64,000 nt of DNA from CAVQGM01 sp963712065 (GCA_963712065.1 CAVQGM010000001.1:186001-250000); one strand, 5' to 3'; shown: positions 31,893 to 41,914, counted from the stretch's first letter. The notes: generated from the sequence alone by a model not told the origin. Program-made: numbers and translations.

Positions 31893-32989
31893 TCAGGCGC
31901 CGTCGCGGAGCAACTCGGCCAGGGCGCCGTGCACGCGCTCGAGATCGCCCCGCTCGACGTACTCCCCCGCCGTGTGGGCGATGGTGGCGTCGCCGGGCCC
32001 GAAGTTGGCGGCCGGCACACCCCGCTCGGCGAAGAAGGCCACGTCCGTCCAGCCGAGCTTGGCTCGCACCGGCAGGCCGTTGCGGGCGATCAGGGCGGCC
32101 AGCAGCGGGTGGTCGAGGGCCGGCGGCGCCGCCGGGGCCAGGTCGACCACGGTGACCTCGTCGCCCTCGGCGAGGTGCGGCGCCAGCACGGCGCGCACGT
32201 GCGCCTCGGCCTGGCTCGCGTCGCGGTCGGGGGCGAAGCGGTGGTTCACGACCACCACGGCCTCGTCGGGCACGACGTTGCCGGCCACGCCGCCCTCGAC
32301 CCGCACGGCCTGGAGCGCCTCGCGGTACTCGCAGCCGTCGAGCACCGGGCGCCGTTCCTCGTAGGCGCCGAGGGTCGACAGCAGGCCACCCAGGCGGTGG
32401 ATGGCGTTGCGGCCCATCCACGGCCGGGCGGTGTGGGCCCGCGCCCCCCGGAGGCGCACCTCGAACCGCATCGTGCCCTGGCAGCCGGCCTCGACCACGC
32501 CGAGCGTCGGCTCGCCGAGCAGCGGCGGCGTCGCCGGCCAACAGGTCGGGTCGGGCCGCCCAGAGCTCGCGCGAGGCCGCTCTCGGAGGCGGCGACCTCC
32601 TCCCGGGCGTAGAACACGTAGGTCACGTCGACGATCGGCTCGGCGACGGTGCGGGCCAGGTCGAGCATGATCGCCAGGCCGCCCTTCATGTCGGTGGCGC
32701 CCACGCCGTGCAGGCGGTCGCCGTCGACGCGGGCGACCTCGTTGCCGTCGGGGGGCACGGTGTCGGTGTGCCCGGCCAGCACCAGCCGCTGCGACCGACC
32801 GAGGTCGGTGCGGGCCACCAGGTTGTCGCCCACCCGGTCGACCGTCAGCCCGGGCACCGCCGCCAGCTCGGCCTCGAGCCGGTCGACGAGGGGGCCCTCG
32901 GCGCGGCTCACCGACGGGACGGCCACCAGGTCGGCGGTCAGGGCGAGGAGGTCGGCGCCCGGGCGGCCGGGCGCAGCTGAACCGGTCAC
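31893..32989 (-). pseudogene. dapE: Succinyl-diaminopimelate desuccinylase, shifted at two places
   Basis: M20 zinc peptidase family enzyme of lysine synthesis; dapD lies just upstream. N-terminal frame (from ATG 32989): LAGHTDTVPPDG and GVGATDMKGGLAIML with metal ligands, then FYAREEVAASESGL with the catalytic Glu pair. The frame shifts near 32572, reads ELWAARPDLLAGD, and shifts again near 32525. The third frame gives LLGEPTLGVVEAGCQGTM, AHTARPWMGRNAIH and WTDVAFFAERGVP up to the stop at 31893. Both shifts are +1 (or -2). All functional motifs exist, which argues for base-call errors. Confidence 0.82.
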
Positions 32990-32996
32990 GCCGTCG

Positions 32997-33821
<825 letters not shown>

Positions 33822-33831
33822 GGCCGGCACC

Positions 33832-34494
33832 CTACCGGACCACCCCCTGCGCCCCGGAGGTCGAGACGCCGCCGCGGGTGCGCCGGCGGCGGCGGCCGAT
33901 CACGAGGACCACCAGGCCGGCGGCGACCGGGACGGGTCCGACGAGCAGCCCCACGAGGGGGTGGGCGACCCAGGTCGTGGCGAGCTCACGACCCACGGCG
34001 ATGTCGGCGCCGGGCACGACCTCGTAGTCCTCGGGGGCGTACCGGCCCGCCTCCCGGATCCGTACCCGCACGAGGTAGGGGCCCGACCGCGGCACCGTGA
34101 ACTCGGCGACGGCGCGCCCCTCGAAGGTGAGCATGCGGTAGGCGTCGGTCGGCTCGGTGACGCCCGGCTCGGTGAGGGGGGTCACGGCGACGTCGTTGCC
34201 GGTGCGGTCGACGACGGTGATGTCGAGCGGCGACGGCAGCCGATCGTCGGCGGCGCCGTCGAACTCCTCGAACACGACGTAGGTGCCGGGATCGCGGAAG
34301 GTGAGCGTGCGGTCGTCGTCGAGGACGGGGAACCGGATGAAGCCGATCGGCGACACCGCCCCGAACCACAACAGCGAGCCGAGCAGGCCCACGATCACCA
34401 GCACCACGCCCACGACGGTGGTGACGGCCGGGCGGCGGCGCCGGCGGCGGGGGCGACCCGTGGGGGCCGGTGGCGTGAGCGGACCGGGCAGCAC
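33832..34494 (-). CDS. Two-helix membrane protein of the dap region
   Basis: 220 residues. Arg/Pro-rich N terminus, a transmembrane helix (VVGVVLVIVGLLGSLLWFG), an extracytoplasmic domain of about 110 residues with LTFRDPGTYVVFEEF, AEFTVPRSGPYLVRVRI, and a second helix (LVGLLVGPVPVAAGLVVLVIG) before a basic tail. The external domain has a beta-sandwich pattern like its neighbour at 34504, of which it is probably a paralogue. Function unknown. Eleven bases separate its stop from the dapD start, so it may be in the same transcript. Confidence 0.7.
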   Translation of the reverse strand: MLPGPLTPPAPTGRPRRRRRRPAVTTVVGVVLVIVGLLGSLLWFGAVSPIGFIRFPVLDDDRTLTFRDPGTYVVFEEFDGAADDRLPSPLDITVVDRTGNDVAVTPLTEPGVTEPTDAYRMLTFEGRAVAEFTVPRSGPYLVRVRIREAGRYAPEDYEVVPGADIAVGRELATTWVAHPLVGLLVGPVPVAAGLVVLVIGRRRRRTRGGVSTSGAQGVVR

Positions 34495-34503
34495 CGGTGC
34501 CGG

Positions 34504-35448
34504 TCAGTCCGCCTCGGGCGGGCGGCTCTTCGGCGCCGGCGGGGCCTCGGGGTTCGCCGGACCGGGCGCGGCCCACCCGGCGTCCTCGGGATCGGACGGT
34601 GCCGGGCCCGGTGCCGGGCCCGGGGGCGTCGTCGGCGCGGGCGGCGTGGCCGGTGGGCCCCAGCCGGGCGGGGTCGGGGGCGCCGGGGGCGGCGGGCCCC
34701 ATCCCGGCGGGCCGGGCGGTGGGCCGTACCCCGGGGGTGGGCCGTGGCCGTACCCGGGGAACGCGGCAGACCCGAAGCCGGGGGGTGGCCCGGCCGGGGC
34801 GAGGGCCGCGCGCCGGGCCTTGTCGAACCGGCTCCGCCGGACGAGGGTGACGATGAACAGCACCAGCGCCACGAGGAACGACACCGCCCCGAGCGCGATC
34901 GACCCGAGGATCCCGCCGATCGAGCCGAGGTCGAACAGACGGCCGATCGCGACCCTCTGGCCGTCGGGCTCACCGAAGGCACGGACGGTGTAGGTGCCCG
35001 TCACCGGCGCGGTGAACTCGGCGAAGGCCTGGCCGCTCCGGCCGCCGACCGTGTAGGTCTGGGAGCCGGTCAGCCCCCGCTGCGCCACGGTGGTGCCGTC
35101 GGGGGCGACGATCTCGACCCGCGGCGTCGGCCCGGAACGGGTGAGGGAGTCCGGGTGCTCCTGGAACAGGCTGTACACGCCCTCGTCGAGGGCCACCCGA
35201 CCCTCGCCCGGGACGCTCATGGTGAAGAAGTCGTTCGGCAGGGTGATGGCGCCGACCAGGGCCACGACGAACCACACGATGGCGCCGATGGAGCCGACGA
35301 GGAAGACCGCCGCCGCGATCCAGTACCCGGCCGCGCTCGGCCGAGCCGATCCCTCTCCGCCGGGTGGCGCCGCGGGCGGGGGTGACCACGGCAGGGGCGA
35401 TGACGGCGGGGGCGTCGGGAACGAGGCCGACGGCGGCGGCGTGCTCAC
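34504..35448 (-). CDS. Two-helix membrane protein with a proline/glycine-rich tail
   Basis: 314 residues. Pro-rich cytoplasmic start, helix YWIAAAVFLVGSIGAIVWFV, external domain with GVYSLFQEHPDSLT, GQAFAEFTAPVTGTYTVRAFG, second helix GAVSFLVALVLFIVTLV, then about 110 residues dominated by Pro, Gly, Trp and Tyr (PPPGYGPPPGPPGWGP). The layout equals that of the protein at 33832 with a longer tail. Low-complexity cytoplasmic tails of this kind often scaffold other proteins; here that is only a guess. GTG start 35448. Confidence 0.7.
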   Translation of the reverse strand: MSTPPPSASFPTPPPSSPLPWSPPPAAPPGGEGSARPSAAGYWIAAAVFLVGSIGAIVWFVVALVGAITLPNDFFTMSVPGEGRVALDEGVYSLFQEHPDSLTRSGPTPRVEIVAPDGTTVAQRGLTGSQTYTVGGRSGQAFAEFTAPVTGTYTVRAFGEPDGQRVAIGRLFDLGSIGGILGSIALGAVSFLVALVLFIVTLVRRSRFDKARRAALAPAGPPPGFGSAAFPGYGHGPPPGYGPPPGPPGWGPPPPAPPTPPGWGPPATPPAPTTPPGPAPGPAPSDPEDAGWAAPGPANPEAPPAPKSRPPEAD

Positions 35449-35505
35449 CCGTTCCTCATCGGCAGCGGCGCCACCGGACGTGAGCGGGACGCATGCCGGC
35501 CGTCG

Positions 35506-36612
35506 TCACGACACCCCCAGCCGCTCGGCCACGAGGTCGAGCCGGTCGTCGGGCTGCACCATCGCCAGGCGGAGGTGGCCGCGCCCCTGCTCGCCGTAGA
35601 ACTCGCCGGGGCTCACGAGCATCCCGCCCCGTTCGGCCAGTCGACGGGCGGCCGCCCACGCGTCGCCGCCGGGCACGGCCGGCCACAGGTAGAAGCCGCC
35701 GGCGGGGAACGGGGCGTCGAGCCCGAGGGCCTCGAGCAGGGTGCGACCCCGCTCGAGGCGACGCCGGTACCGTTCGCGCTGCTCGTCGACGTGGCGGTCG
35801 TCGTCCCACGCCGCCACCGCCGCCGCCTGCACGGGACCGGGCACCATGAAGCCGGCGTGCTTGCGCACCTCGGCGAGGAAGCGCACGAGGTCGGCGTCGC
35901 CGGCGTAGAAGCCGGCCCGGGCGCCGGCCAGGTTCGATCGCTTCGACAGCGAGTGCACGGCGAGCACACCGTCGGTGCCGTGCTCGAGGATCGTGCGCGG
36001 CGCGCCCTCCCAGGTGAACTCCACGTAGCACTCGTCGGACAGCACGGGCACGCCGTGCGCCCGCCCCCAGGCCGCCGCCGCGCCGAGGTCGTCGAGCCCG
36101 CCGGCCGGGTTGCCGGGGGTGTTGACCCACAGGCACAGGGCACGGCGGGCGTCGGCCTCGGCGATGGCGGCGAGGTCGATGCGGAACCCCTCGTCGACCG
36201 CGACCGGCACCGCCCGCAGGCCGGCGAGCAGCGCGCCCATGGCGTAGGTCGGGTAGGCGACCGCCGGGTAGAGCACCGTGTCGCGCTCGGGCGCGCGCAG
36301 GTGCAGCCACTGGGGCGCGCCGGCCACGAGCTCCTTGGTGCCGATGCACGCGGCCAGGGCGTCGGGAGCGACGGTCACCCCGAGGCGGCGATCGAGCCAC
36401 CCGGCCGCGGCCTCGCGGTAGGCGACGGTGCCCACCGAGGGCGGGTAGCCGCGCTCGGCCCCCGATGCCGCCAGCGCCTTCACCACCAGGTCGGGGGGCG
36501 GGTCGATGGGCGTGCCGACCGAGAGGTCGACGCAGCCGCCGAGGTGGGCGTCGGCGACGGTCCGCAGCTCGTCGAGCCGGTCGTACGGGTAGGGCGGCAG
36601 GTCGAAGGCCAT
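35506..36612 (-). CDS. dapC: N-succinyldiaminopimelate aminotransferase
   Basis: 368-residue class I/II PLP aminotransferase. PYDRLDELRTVADAH and DLSVGTPIDPPPD form the N-terminal arm. GTKELVAGAPQWL, NTPGNPAGG, LSDECYVEF with the cofactor Asp, and VHSLSKRSNLAGARAG with the PLP Lys follow. The Arg binding the substrate carboxylate is near HLRLAMV. Actinobacterial DapC is of this size, and dapD and dapE lie downstream, so the dap assignment rests on both. ATG 36612 follows the hflX stop region by six bases. Confidence 0.88.
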   Translation of the reverse strand: MAFDLPPYPYDRLDELRTVADAHLGGCVDLSVGTPIDPPPDLVVKALAASGAERGYPPSVGTVAYREAAAGWLDRRLGVTVAPDALAACIGTKELVAGAPQWLHLRAPERDTVLYPAVAYPTYAMGALLAGLRAVPVAVDEGFRIDLAAIAEADARRALCLWVNTPGNPAGGLDDLGAAAAWGRAHGVPVLSDECYVEFTWEGAPRTILEHGTDGVLAVHSLSKRSNLAGARAGFYAGDADLVRFLAEVRKHAGFMVPGPVQAAAVAAWDDDRHVDEQRERYRRRLERGRTLLEALGLDAPFPAGGFYLWPAVPGGDAWAAARRLAERGGMLVSPGEFYGEQGRGHLRLAMVQPDDRLDLVAERLGVS

Positions 36613-36618
36613 CGCCGC

Positions 36619-37956
36619 CTAGTGCACCACGAACTCTCGCCAGCGGGTGGCCGAGGCGTCGTCGAGGCGGGCCCGCACCCGCATGCCGCCCTCGGTGGCC
36701 GTCTCGACGAGGACCTCGCCCTCCCGGTGGAGCGACGCGAGCACGTCACCCCGGTCGAACGGCACCATCAGCTCGCGGATGATGGTCATGGCCCGCAACC
36801 GGTCGCTGACGGCCTGCAGCAGGCCGTCGATCCCCGCGCCGGTGCGCGCCGAGACGGCCACCGAGCCGGCGTGGGCGCCGGCCAGCCGCTCGGCCTCGAA
36901 GGGGTCGAGGTCGGCCTTGTTGAAGGCGAGGAGCTGCGGCACCTGGCCGGCGCCGATCTCGCCGAGCACCCGGTGCACGGCGGCCATGTCGCCGTCGGGG
37001 TCGGGCGACGAGGCGTCGACGACGTGGACCAGCAGGTCGGCGTCGGCCACGACCTCGAGGGTGGACTTGAACGCCTCGACGAGCTGGGTGGGCAGCTTGG
37101 TGATGAACCCGACGGTGTCGGTGACCAGCACCATCTCGCCGCCGGGCAGCTGCAACCGGCGGGTGGTGGCGTCGAGGGTGGCGAACAACCGGTCCTCGAC
37201 GAGCACGCCCGCATCGGTGAGCCGGTTCAGCAACGTCGACTTGCCGGCGTTCGTGTAGCCGACGATGGCGATGGTGTTCAGGCGTGACCGTCGGCGCGCC
37301 TTGGCCTGGGTCTGGCGCACCTTGGCGATGTCGCGCAGATCGGCCTCGAGCTTGTGGATGCGCCGCTCGATGCGGCGCCGGTCGACCTCGAGCTGGGTCT
37401 CGCCGGGGCCACGACGGGCGCCGATGCCCCCGGCCTGCTGGCTCAGGGCCTTGCCCCGGCCCCGCAGGCGCGGCAGCCGGTAGCGGAGCATGGCCAGCAG
37501 CACCTGGGCCTTGCCCTCCTGGCTCGAGGCGTTCTGGGCGAAGATGTCGAGGATGACCGCCGTGCGGTCGATCGCCGTGCGCCCGAGGGCCTTCTCGAGG
37601 TTCCGCTGCTGGGCCGGGGTGAGCTCGTCGTCGAACACGACGGTGTCGACGTCGAGGGCCTCGCACAGCACCCGCAGCTCCTCGACCTTGCCGCCCCCGA
37701 GGTAGGTGGCGGGGTCGGGGGAGGCGCGGTGCTGGACGACGCGCTCGATGGCGTCGGCGCCGGCCGTGTCGACCAGGAGGGCGAGCTCGTCGAGCGAGCG
37801 CTCGGTGTCGTCCTCGGTGTGGCCGGGCAGGGTCACGCCGACGAGGACGATGCGCTCCCGGAACGTGCGCTCGATGAGGCCGCCGGCCTCACCGCCGAAG
37901 GCGCCGAAGCCGCCCCGGTGGCTGTCGTCGCGACCGCCCCGCTCGGCGCCGGTCAC
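36619..37956 (-). CDS. hflX: Ribosome-splitting GTPase HflX
   Basis: 445 residues. The HflX N-terminal domain has RIVLVGVTLPGHTEDDTERSL, TYLGGGKVEEL, ELTPAQQRNLEKALG, and the glycine-rich linker GRGKALSQQAGGIGARRGPG. The G domain has GYTNAGKSTLLNRLT (P-loop), DTVGFITKLP and NKADLD. HflX rescues stalled ribosomes and is heat-linked in other bacteria. GTG 37956 overlaps the dapF stop (GTGA), so translation is coupled; frames upstream of this are shadows. Confidence 0.94.
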   Translation of the reverse strand: MTGAERGGRDDSHRGGFGAFGGEAGGLIERTFRERIVLVGVTLPGHTEDDTERSLDELALLVDTAGADAIERVVQHRASPDPATYLGGGKVEELRVLCEALDVDTVVFDDELTPAQQRNLEKALGRTAIDRTAVILDIFAQNASSQEGKAQVLLAMLRYRLPRLRGRGKALSQQAGGIGARRGPGETQLEVDRRRIERRIHKLEADLRDIAKVRQTQAKARRRSRLNTIAIVGYTNAGKSTLLNRLTDAGVLVEDRLFATLDATTRRLQLPGGEMVLVTDTVGFITKLPTQLVEAFKSTLEVVADADLLVHVVDASSPDPDGDMAAVHRVLGEIGAGQVPQLLAFNKADLDPFEAERLAGAHAGSVAVSARTGAGIDGLLQAVSDRLRAMTIIRELMVPFDRGDVLASLHREGEVLVETATEGGMRVRARLDDASATRWREFVVH

Positions 37957-38765
37957 ACCCGCACCTCGACGGTGGCGACGTGTTGGGCCGGGCCGACGAG
38001 GACGACCTCGCCGCTCGGGTCGAGCTCGACCTCCGCCGACCCTCCCGGCATCTCCACGACGACCCGGTCGCCGACCAGGCCCCAGTCGCGGGCCGCCACG
38101 GCGGCGGCACAGGCGCCGGTGCCGCAGGCCTGGGTGAGGCCCACGCCCCGCTCCCACACCCGCAGGGCGATCGTGTCGGGACCGGCGGCAGCGACGACCT
38201 CGACGTTGATGCCGCCGGGGAACTGCTGCTCGAGCCAGGCGCCCTCGGTCCCGAGGTCGACCTCGCCGGGGTCGGCCACCTCGAGCACGAGGTGGGGGTT
38301 GCCGAGGTCGACGGTGGCGTAGCGGCCCTCCAGCTGCTCGTGCAGGGGCTCCGGCACGTGGGGGCCGGCGCCGGCCGGCCCCATCTCGACCCGCACGCGG
38401 GCCAGGTGACGCTGGGGGGTCTCGTGGACGTGGAGGACGCGCAGGCCGGCGTCGGTGCGCACCCGGAGCACGGCGTCGCCCACCTCGCGGGCCAGCACGA
38501 CCGCCTGGCCGAGGCAGCGGATGCCGTTGCCGCTCATCTCGGCCCGGCTCCCGTCGGCGTTGAACAGGTGCATGACCACGTCGGCGGCGTCGGCGGCGCC
38601 GCCCTCGGGCAGGGCGCCGTGGATGAGCCCGTCGGCGCCGATGCCGGTGCGCCGATCGCAGAGCCGCCGGGCGGTCTCGCCGTCGATCGCCGGACCGACA
38701 CCGTTGACCTCGTCGAGGGCGACGAGGAAGTCGTTGGCCAGGCCGTGGTGCTTGGAGAGGATCAC
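37953..38765 (-). CDS. dapF: Diaminopimelate epimerase
   Basis: 270 residues. LSKHHGLANDFLV at the N terminus, NADGSRAEMSGNGIRC with the first catalytic Cys, VDLGNPHLVLEV, and LTQACGTGACAAAVA with the second Cys. Converts LL- to meso-diaminopimelate for cell wall and lysine. GTG 38765 overlaps the miaA stop, and its own stop overlaps the hflX start. The order miaB - x - miaA - dapF - hflX is the common actinobacterial arrangement. Confidence 0.95.
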   Translation of the reverse strand: MILSKHHGLANDFLVALDEVNGVGPAIDGETARRLCDRRTGIGADGLIHGALPEGGAADAADVVMHLFNADGSRAEMSGNGIRCLGQAVVLAREVGDAVLRVRTDAGLRVLHVHETPQRHLARVRVEMGPAGAGPHVPEPLHEQLEGRYATVDLGNPHLVLEVADPGEVDLGTEGAWLEQQFPGGINVEVVAAAGPDTIALRVWERGVGLTQACGTGACAAAVAARDWGLVGDRVVVEMPGGSAEVELDPSGEVVLVGPAQHVATVEVRV

Positions 38766-39688
38766 GGACCGGAGTCTCCCAGGAGGTCGTCGACGGTCAC
38801 CAGGGGATTGTGCCCCTCTCCCGCGTCGACCCACACGATGCGCGGATCGCGGCGGAACCAGCGCTCCTGGCGTCGGGCGAACCGTCGGCTGCGGGTGACG
38901 ACCGCCTCCTCGGCCTCGTCGAGGGTCAGCTTCCCGTCGAGGTGGTCGCCCAGCTCCTGGTAGCCGAGGGCCTGGGCCGCGGTCCGGGACCAGGGACGCC
39001 CCGTCGTGCGCAGCCGGGCCACCTCGTCCACGAAGCCGTCGGCGAGCTGTCGGCGCACCCGCTCGGCGATGCGACGGTCGAGCTCGCCGCGGGGGATCCG
39101 CAACCCCACCATCGGGTGATCGAGTGGGTCGTAGCGGTCGAGGCCGGGACCGAACGACGAGAAGGGCCGCTCGGCCCCGATGGTGACCTCGAGGGCGCGG
39201 ACCACCCGGCGGCGGTTGGTGGGCTCCATGCGCCCGGCGGCGACGGGGTCGAGGCGCTGCAGCCGCTCGTGGAGGGCGGCGGTGTCGGGGTCGGCGTCGA
39301 GCTCGGCCCGCACGTCGGGGAAGCGACCGGGGAGGTCGAGGTGGTCGACGACGGCGCGGACGTAGAGCCCGGTGCCGCCGACGGCCACCGCTCGATGGCC
39401 CCGGCCGACGATGTCGGCCAGGGCGGCGTCGTAGGCGCGGCGGAACTCGGCGACGCTGAAGTCCTCGTCGGGCTCGACGAGGTCGAGCAGGTGGTGGGGC
39501 ACCTCGGCCCGCTCGGCGGGGCTCGGCTTGGCGGTGCCCACGTCCATCCCCCGGTAGACCTGCATCGAGTCGACCGAGACCAGCTCGAGGTCGGGGTGTC
39601 CCCGGGCGAGGGCGAGGGCGAGGTCGGACTTGCCCGATGCCGTCGGCCCGACGATGACCAGCGCCGGGGACGGCGACGTGCCGCTCAT
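38762..39688 (-). CDS. miaA: tRNA dimethylallyltransferase
   Basis: 308 residues. IVGPTASGKSDLALALA is the P-loop; VSVDSMQVYRGMDVGTAKP is the DSxQxYR motif with the catalytic Asp; VGGTGLYVRAV, ERMEPTNRRRVVRALEV-like segment and QALGYQEL complete the family pattern. It transfers a dimethylallyl group to A37 of tRNAs; MiaB, encoded upstream, then methylthiolates the same base. ATG 39688 overlaps the upstream stop (ATGA). Confidence 0.95.
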   Translation of the reverse strand: MSGTSPSPALVIVGPTASGKSDLALALARGHPDLELVSVDSMQVYRGMDVGTAKPSPAERAEVPHHLLDLVEPDEDFSVAEFRRAYDAALADIVGRGHRAVAVGGTGLYVRAVVDHLDLPGRFPDVRAELDADPDTAALHERLQRLDPVAAGRMEPTNRRRVVRALEVTIGAERPFSSFGPGLDRYDPLDHPMVGLRIPRGELDRRIAERVRRQLADGFVDEVARLRTTGRPWSRTAAQALGYQELGDHLDGKLTLDEAEEAVVTRSRRFARRQERWFRRDPRIVWVDAGEGHNPLVTVDDLLGDSGP

Positions 39689-40155
39689 CGCAGGAGCTGG
39701 TCGACGAGGGCGTGGAAGTCGATCCGAACGATGTCGGGTGGCCGGGCGCCGTAGGCGTCGAGGAACGGCCCGAGGGCCTCGGGGCTGACGAGGGCGGCGA
39801 GGTCGACGGCGAGGGTGGCGAGGTCGCGGTAGGGGTCGCCGGCCACGGCTCGGGTGTCGGCGGCGAAGCCGCGCACCTCGCCGCCGTCGATCACGAGGGC
39901 GTCGAGGCGGGCGCCACCGTGGAGGGCGACCGGCGCCGGCGGGGTCGACGCCGGGACGGAGCGCTCGGCGATCGAGAGCAGCTGGGCGGGACCGTAGCGA
40001 CGGTAGGGCGGGTCGAACCGGTCGGGGTCGACGACACCGGCAGCGAGGCGGCGGCGGGCCTCGGCAACCCACCACTCGTCGTCCACCGTCGGTCGGTCGC
40101 CCGTGGGTCGCTCGTGGAGGGACCGCAGGGCGTCGGCGGTGCCACGCACCAGCAC
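39685..40155 (-). CDS. APH-like C-lobe protein without catalytic residues
   Basis: 156 residues from GTG 40155 (a CTG at 40212 overlapping the miaB stop would give 175). The sequence follows the C-terminal lobe of aminoglycoside phosphotransferases: EARRRLAAGVVDPDRFDP, then VALHGGARLDALVIDGGEVR, then GDPYRDLATLA, and FLDAYG near the end. In active enzymes the middle part reads HGDxxxxN and the next strand carries the metal-binding Asp. Here HGD is HGG, the Asn position is Ala, and the Asp is displaced. The ATP-binding N-lobe is absent. It should not be a kinase. Encoded between miaB and miaA with overlaps at its 3' end. Confidence 0.65.
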   Translation of the reverse strand: MLVRGTADALRSLHERPTGDRPTVDDEWWVAEARRRLAAGVVDPDRFDPPYRRYGPAQLLSIAERSVPASTPPAPVALHGGARLDALVIDGGEVRGFAADTRAVAGDPYRDLATLAVDLAALVSPEALGPFLDAYGARPPDIVRIDFHALVDQLLR

Positions 40156-40208
40156 GTCGACGTCGAGGACCCGCCAGGACGGGAGCCCGGTGCTGTCGCT
40201 GACGGCGC

Positions 40209-41594
40209 TCAGCCCGCCACCACCGGGATCCGGGTGCGGTGCCGGGCCGGGGCGGTCACCGTGACCAGCTCGCCGTGCAGGTGGTGGGGCCCGGCGGCGG
40301 TGACGGCGACGTCGGCGTAGGTGCCCGGACGAAGCGTGCGCTCGGACGCGAAGTGGACGAGCTTGTTCTGGCCGGTGCGGCCGGTGGTGAGGGTCGGGTC
40401 CTTCTTGCTCGGCCCCTCGACCACGACCTCTTCGACCCGACCGACCCGAGCCCGGTGACGGGCGATGCCCGAGCGCTCGACCACGACCCGCAGCCGCTCG
40501 AACCGCTCGCCCACCACCTCGGCGGGCACGAACCGGTCGACGAGCAAGGCCGCCTCGGTGCCGGTGCGGGGCGAGAAGATGAACGTGTAGGCGCTGTCGT
40601 AGGCGGCCTCGGCCACGACCTCGAGGGTGCGCTCGACGTCGTCGTCGGTCTCGCCCGGGAACCCGACGATGAGGTCGGTGGTGACGGCCAGGTCGGGCAC
40701 CGCGGCCCGGGCGGCGGCCAGGCGCTCGAGGTAGCGCTCGGCGGTGTAGCCCCGGTGCATGGCGGCCAGCACCCGGTCGCTGCCCGACTGCAGGGGGAGG
40801 TGCAGGTGCGGGCACACCTCGTCGTTGGCGGCCATGGCCTCGATGGTCTCGGGTCGCAGGTCCTTCGGGTGGGGGCTGGTGAACCGCACCCGGCGGATGC
40901 CGTCGACGGCGCTCACCGCGTCGAGCAGGGCGGCGAACAGCGGACGGCGACGGGTGAGGTCGCGCCCGTAGGAGTTCACGTTCTGACCGAGCAGGGTCAC
41001 CTCGGTGACGCCGTCGGCGGCCAGCCGCTCGACCTCGGCCACCAGCTCGTCGAACGGGCGGCTGATCTCGCGGCCCCGCACGCTCGGCACGATGCAGAAG
41101 GCGCAGGTGTTGTCGCAGCCGACCTGGATGGTGACCCACGCCGCGTGGTCGACCTCCCGCTTGACCGGCAGGGCGCTCGGGTACGCCTCGGCGTCGTCGA
41201 GGGCCTCGTCCCAGATCTCGGTCACCGGGGCGCCGCCGACGCGGGCCCGGTGGAGCAGCTCGACGGTGCGGTGCACGTTGTGGGTGCCGACGACGACGTC
41301 GACGTGACCGGCCCGCTGCTGCACGAGATCGCGGTCCTTCTGGGCCAGGCACCCGCTCACCACGATCTCGAGGTCGGGGCGCTGGTCCTTGAGGGCCTTC
41401 AGGTGGCCGAGGGCGCCGTAGAGCTTGTTGTCGGCGTTCTCGCGGATGCAGCAGGTGTTGAGCACCACGACGTCGGCGTCGGCGAGCCCGGCTGCGGGCC
41501 GCAAGCCGTCGGCCTCGAGCAGCCCGGCGATGCGCTCCGAGTCGTGTTCGTTCATCTGGCACCCGTAGGTGCGCACGAAGTAGGTGCGGTCCAT
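40209..41594 (-). CDS. miaB: tRNA-2-methylthio-N6-dimethylallyladenosine synthase
   Basis: 461-residue radical SAM methylthiotransferase. The N-terminal domain has YGCQMNEHDSERIAG, VVLNTCCIRENA and VSGCLAQ (three Cys of the auxiliary cluster). The radical SAM site is VGCDNTCAFC (CxxxCxxC). PHLHLPLQSGSDRVL and TTDLIVGFPGETDDD follow, and a TRAM domain ends the protein. It acts on i6A37 made by MiaA. ATG 41594 gives MDRTYF, the family's usual start. Confidence 0.96.
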   Translation of the reverse strand: MDRTYFVRTYGCQMNEHDSERIAGLLEADGLRPAAGLADADVVVLNTCCIRENADNKLYGALGHLKALKDQRPDLEIVVSGCLAQKDRDLVQQRAGHVDVVVGTHNVHRTVELLHRARVGGAPVTEIWDEALDDAEAYPSALPVKREVDHAAWVTIQVGCDNTCAFCIVPSVRGREISRPFDELVAEVERLAADGVTEVTLLGQNVNSYGRDLTRRRPLFAALLDAVSAVDGIRRVRFTSPHPKDLRPETIEAMAANDEVCPHLHLPLQSGSDRVLAAMHRGYTAERYLERLAAARAAVPDLAVTTDLIVGFPGETDDDVERTLEVVAEAAYDSAYTFIFSPRTGTEAALLVDRFVPAEVVGERFERLRVVVERSGIARHRARVGRVEEVVVEGPSKKDPTLTTGRTGQNKLVHFASERTLRPGTYADVAVTAAGPHHLHGELVTVTAPARHRTRIPVVAG

Positions 41595-41635
41595 CCGACC
41601 CACGAGCGTAGGCGGGGACGGTCGGGATGCCGAGC

Positions 41636-41887
41636 TCAGCTGGGCGCGGACGCCTTGAGCCGGGGCCGGACCGAGAGCAGGTAGTAGACCCCGAGCACCA
41701 CCCCGAGGCACGAGAACACGAGGCCGAGGATCAGCAGCACGATCCACGTCGCCCGGCTCTGACCGATGGCGTCGAAGGCCCCCTTCGGTCGGAGCAGCGT
41801 GTCGACCAGGGCCCACAGCGGCGGGACGACGAACACCGCCCAGACGGCCAAGGCGACGACCACCTCGGGGAGGCCGACGTTGGTCAT
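41636..41887 (-). CDS. Small PLDc_N-type membrane protein
   Basis: 83 residues, two hydrophobic helices: VVVALAVWAVFVVPPLWALVD and WIVLLILGLVFSCLGVVLGVYYL. The spacing of WALVD, the Gly/Ser/Arg pattern before TWI, and YYLLSVRP resembles the PLDc_N/DUF2516 small membrane proteins. No enzymatic residues. It lies between recA and miaB, where many actinobacteria carry recX, and 27 bp downstream of a related gene. Confidence 0.7.
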   Translation of the reverse strand: MTNVGLPEVVVALAVWAVFVVPPLWALVDTLLRPKGAFDAIGQSRATWIVLLILGLVFSCLGVVLGVYYLLSVRPRLKASAPS

Positions 41888-41914
41888 GCGGTGCCCTCTC
41901 CCGATCGGCCGCGC

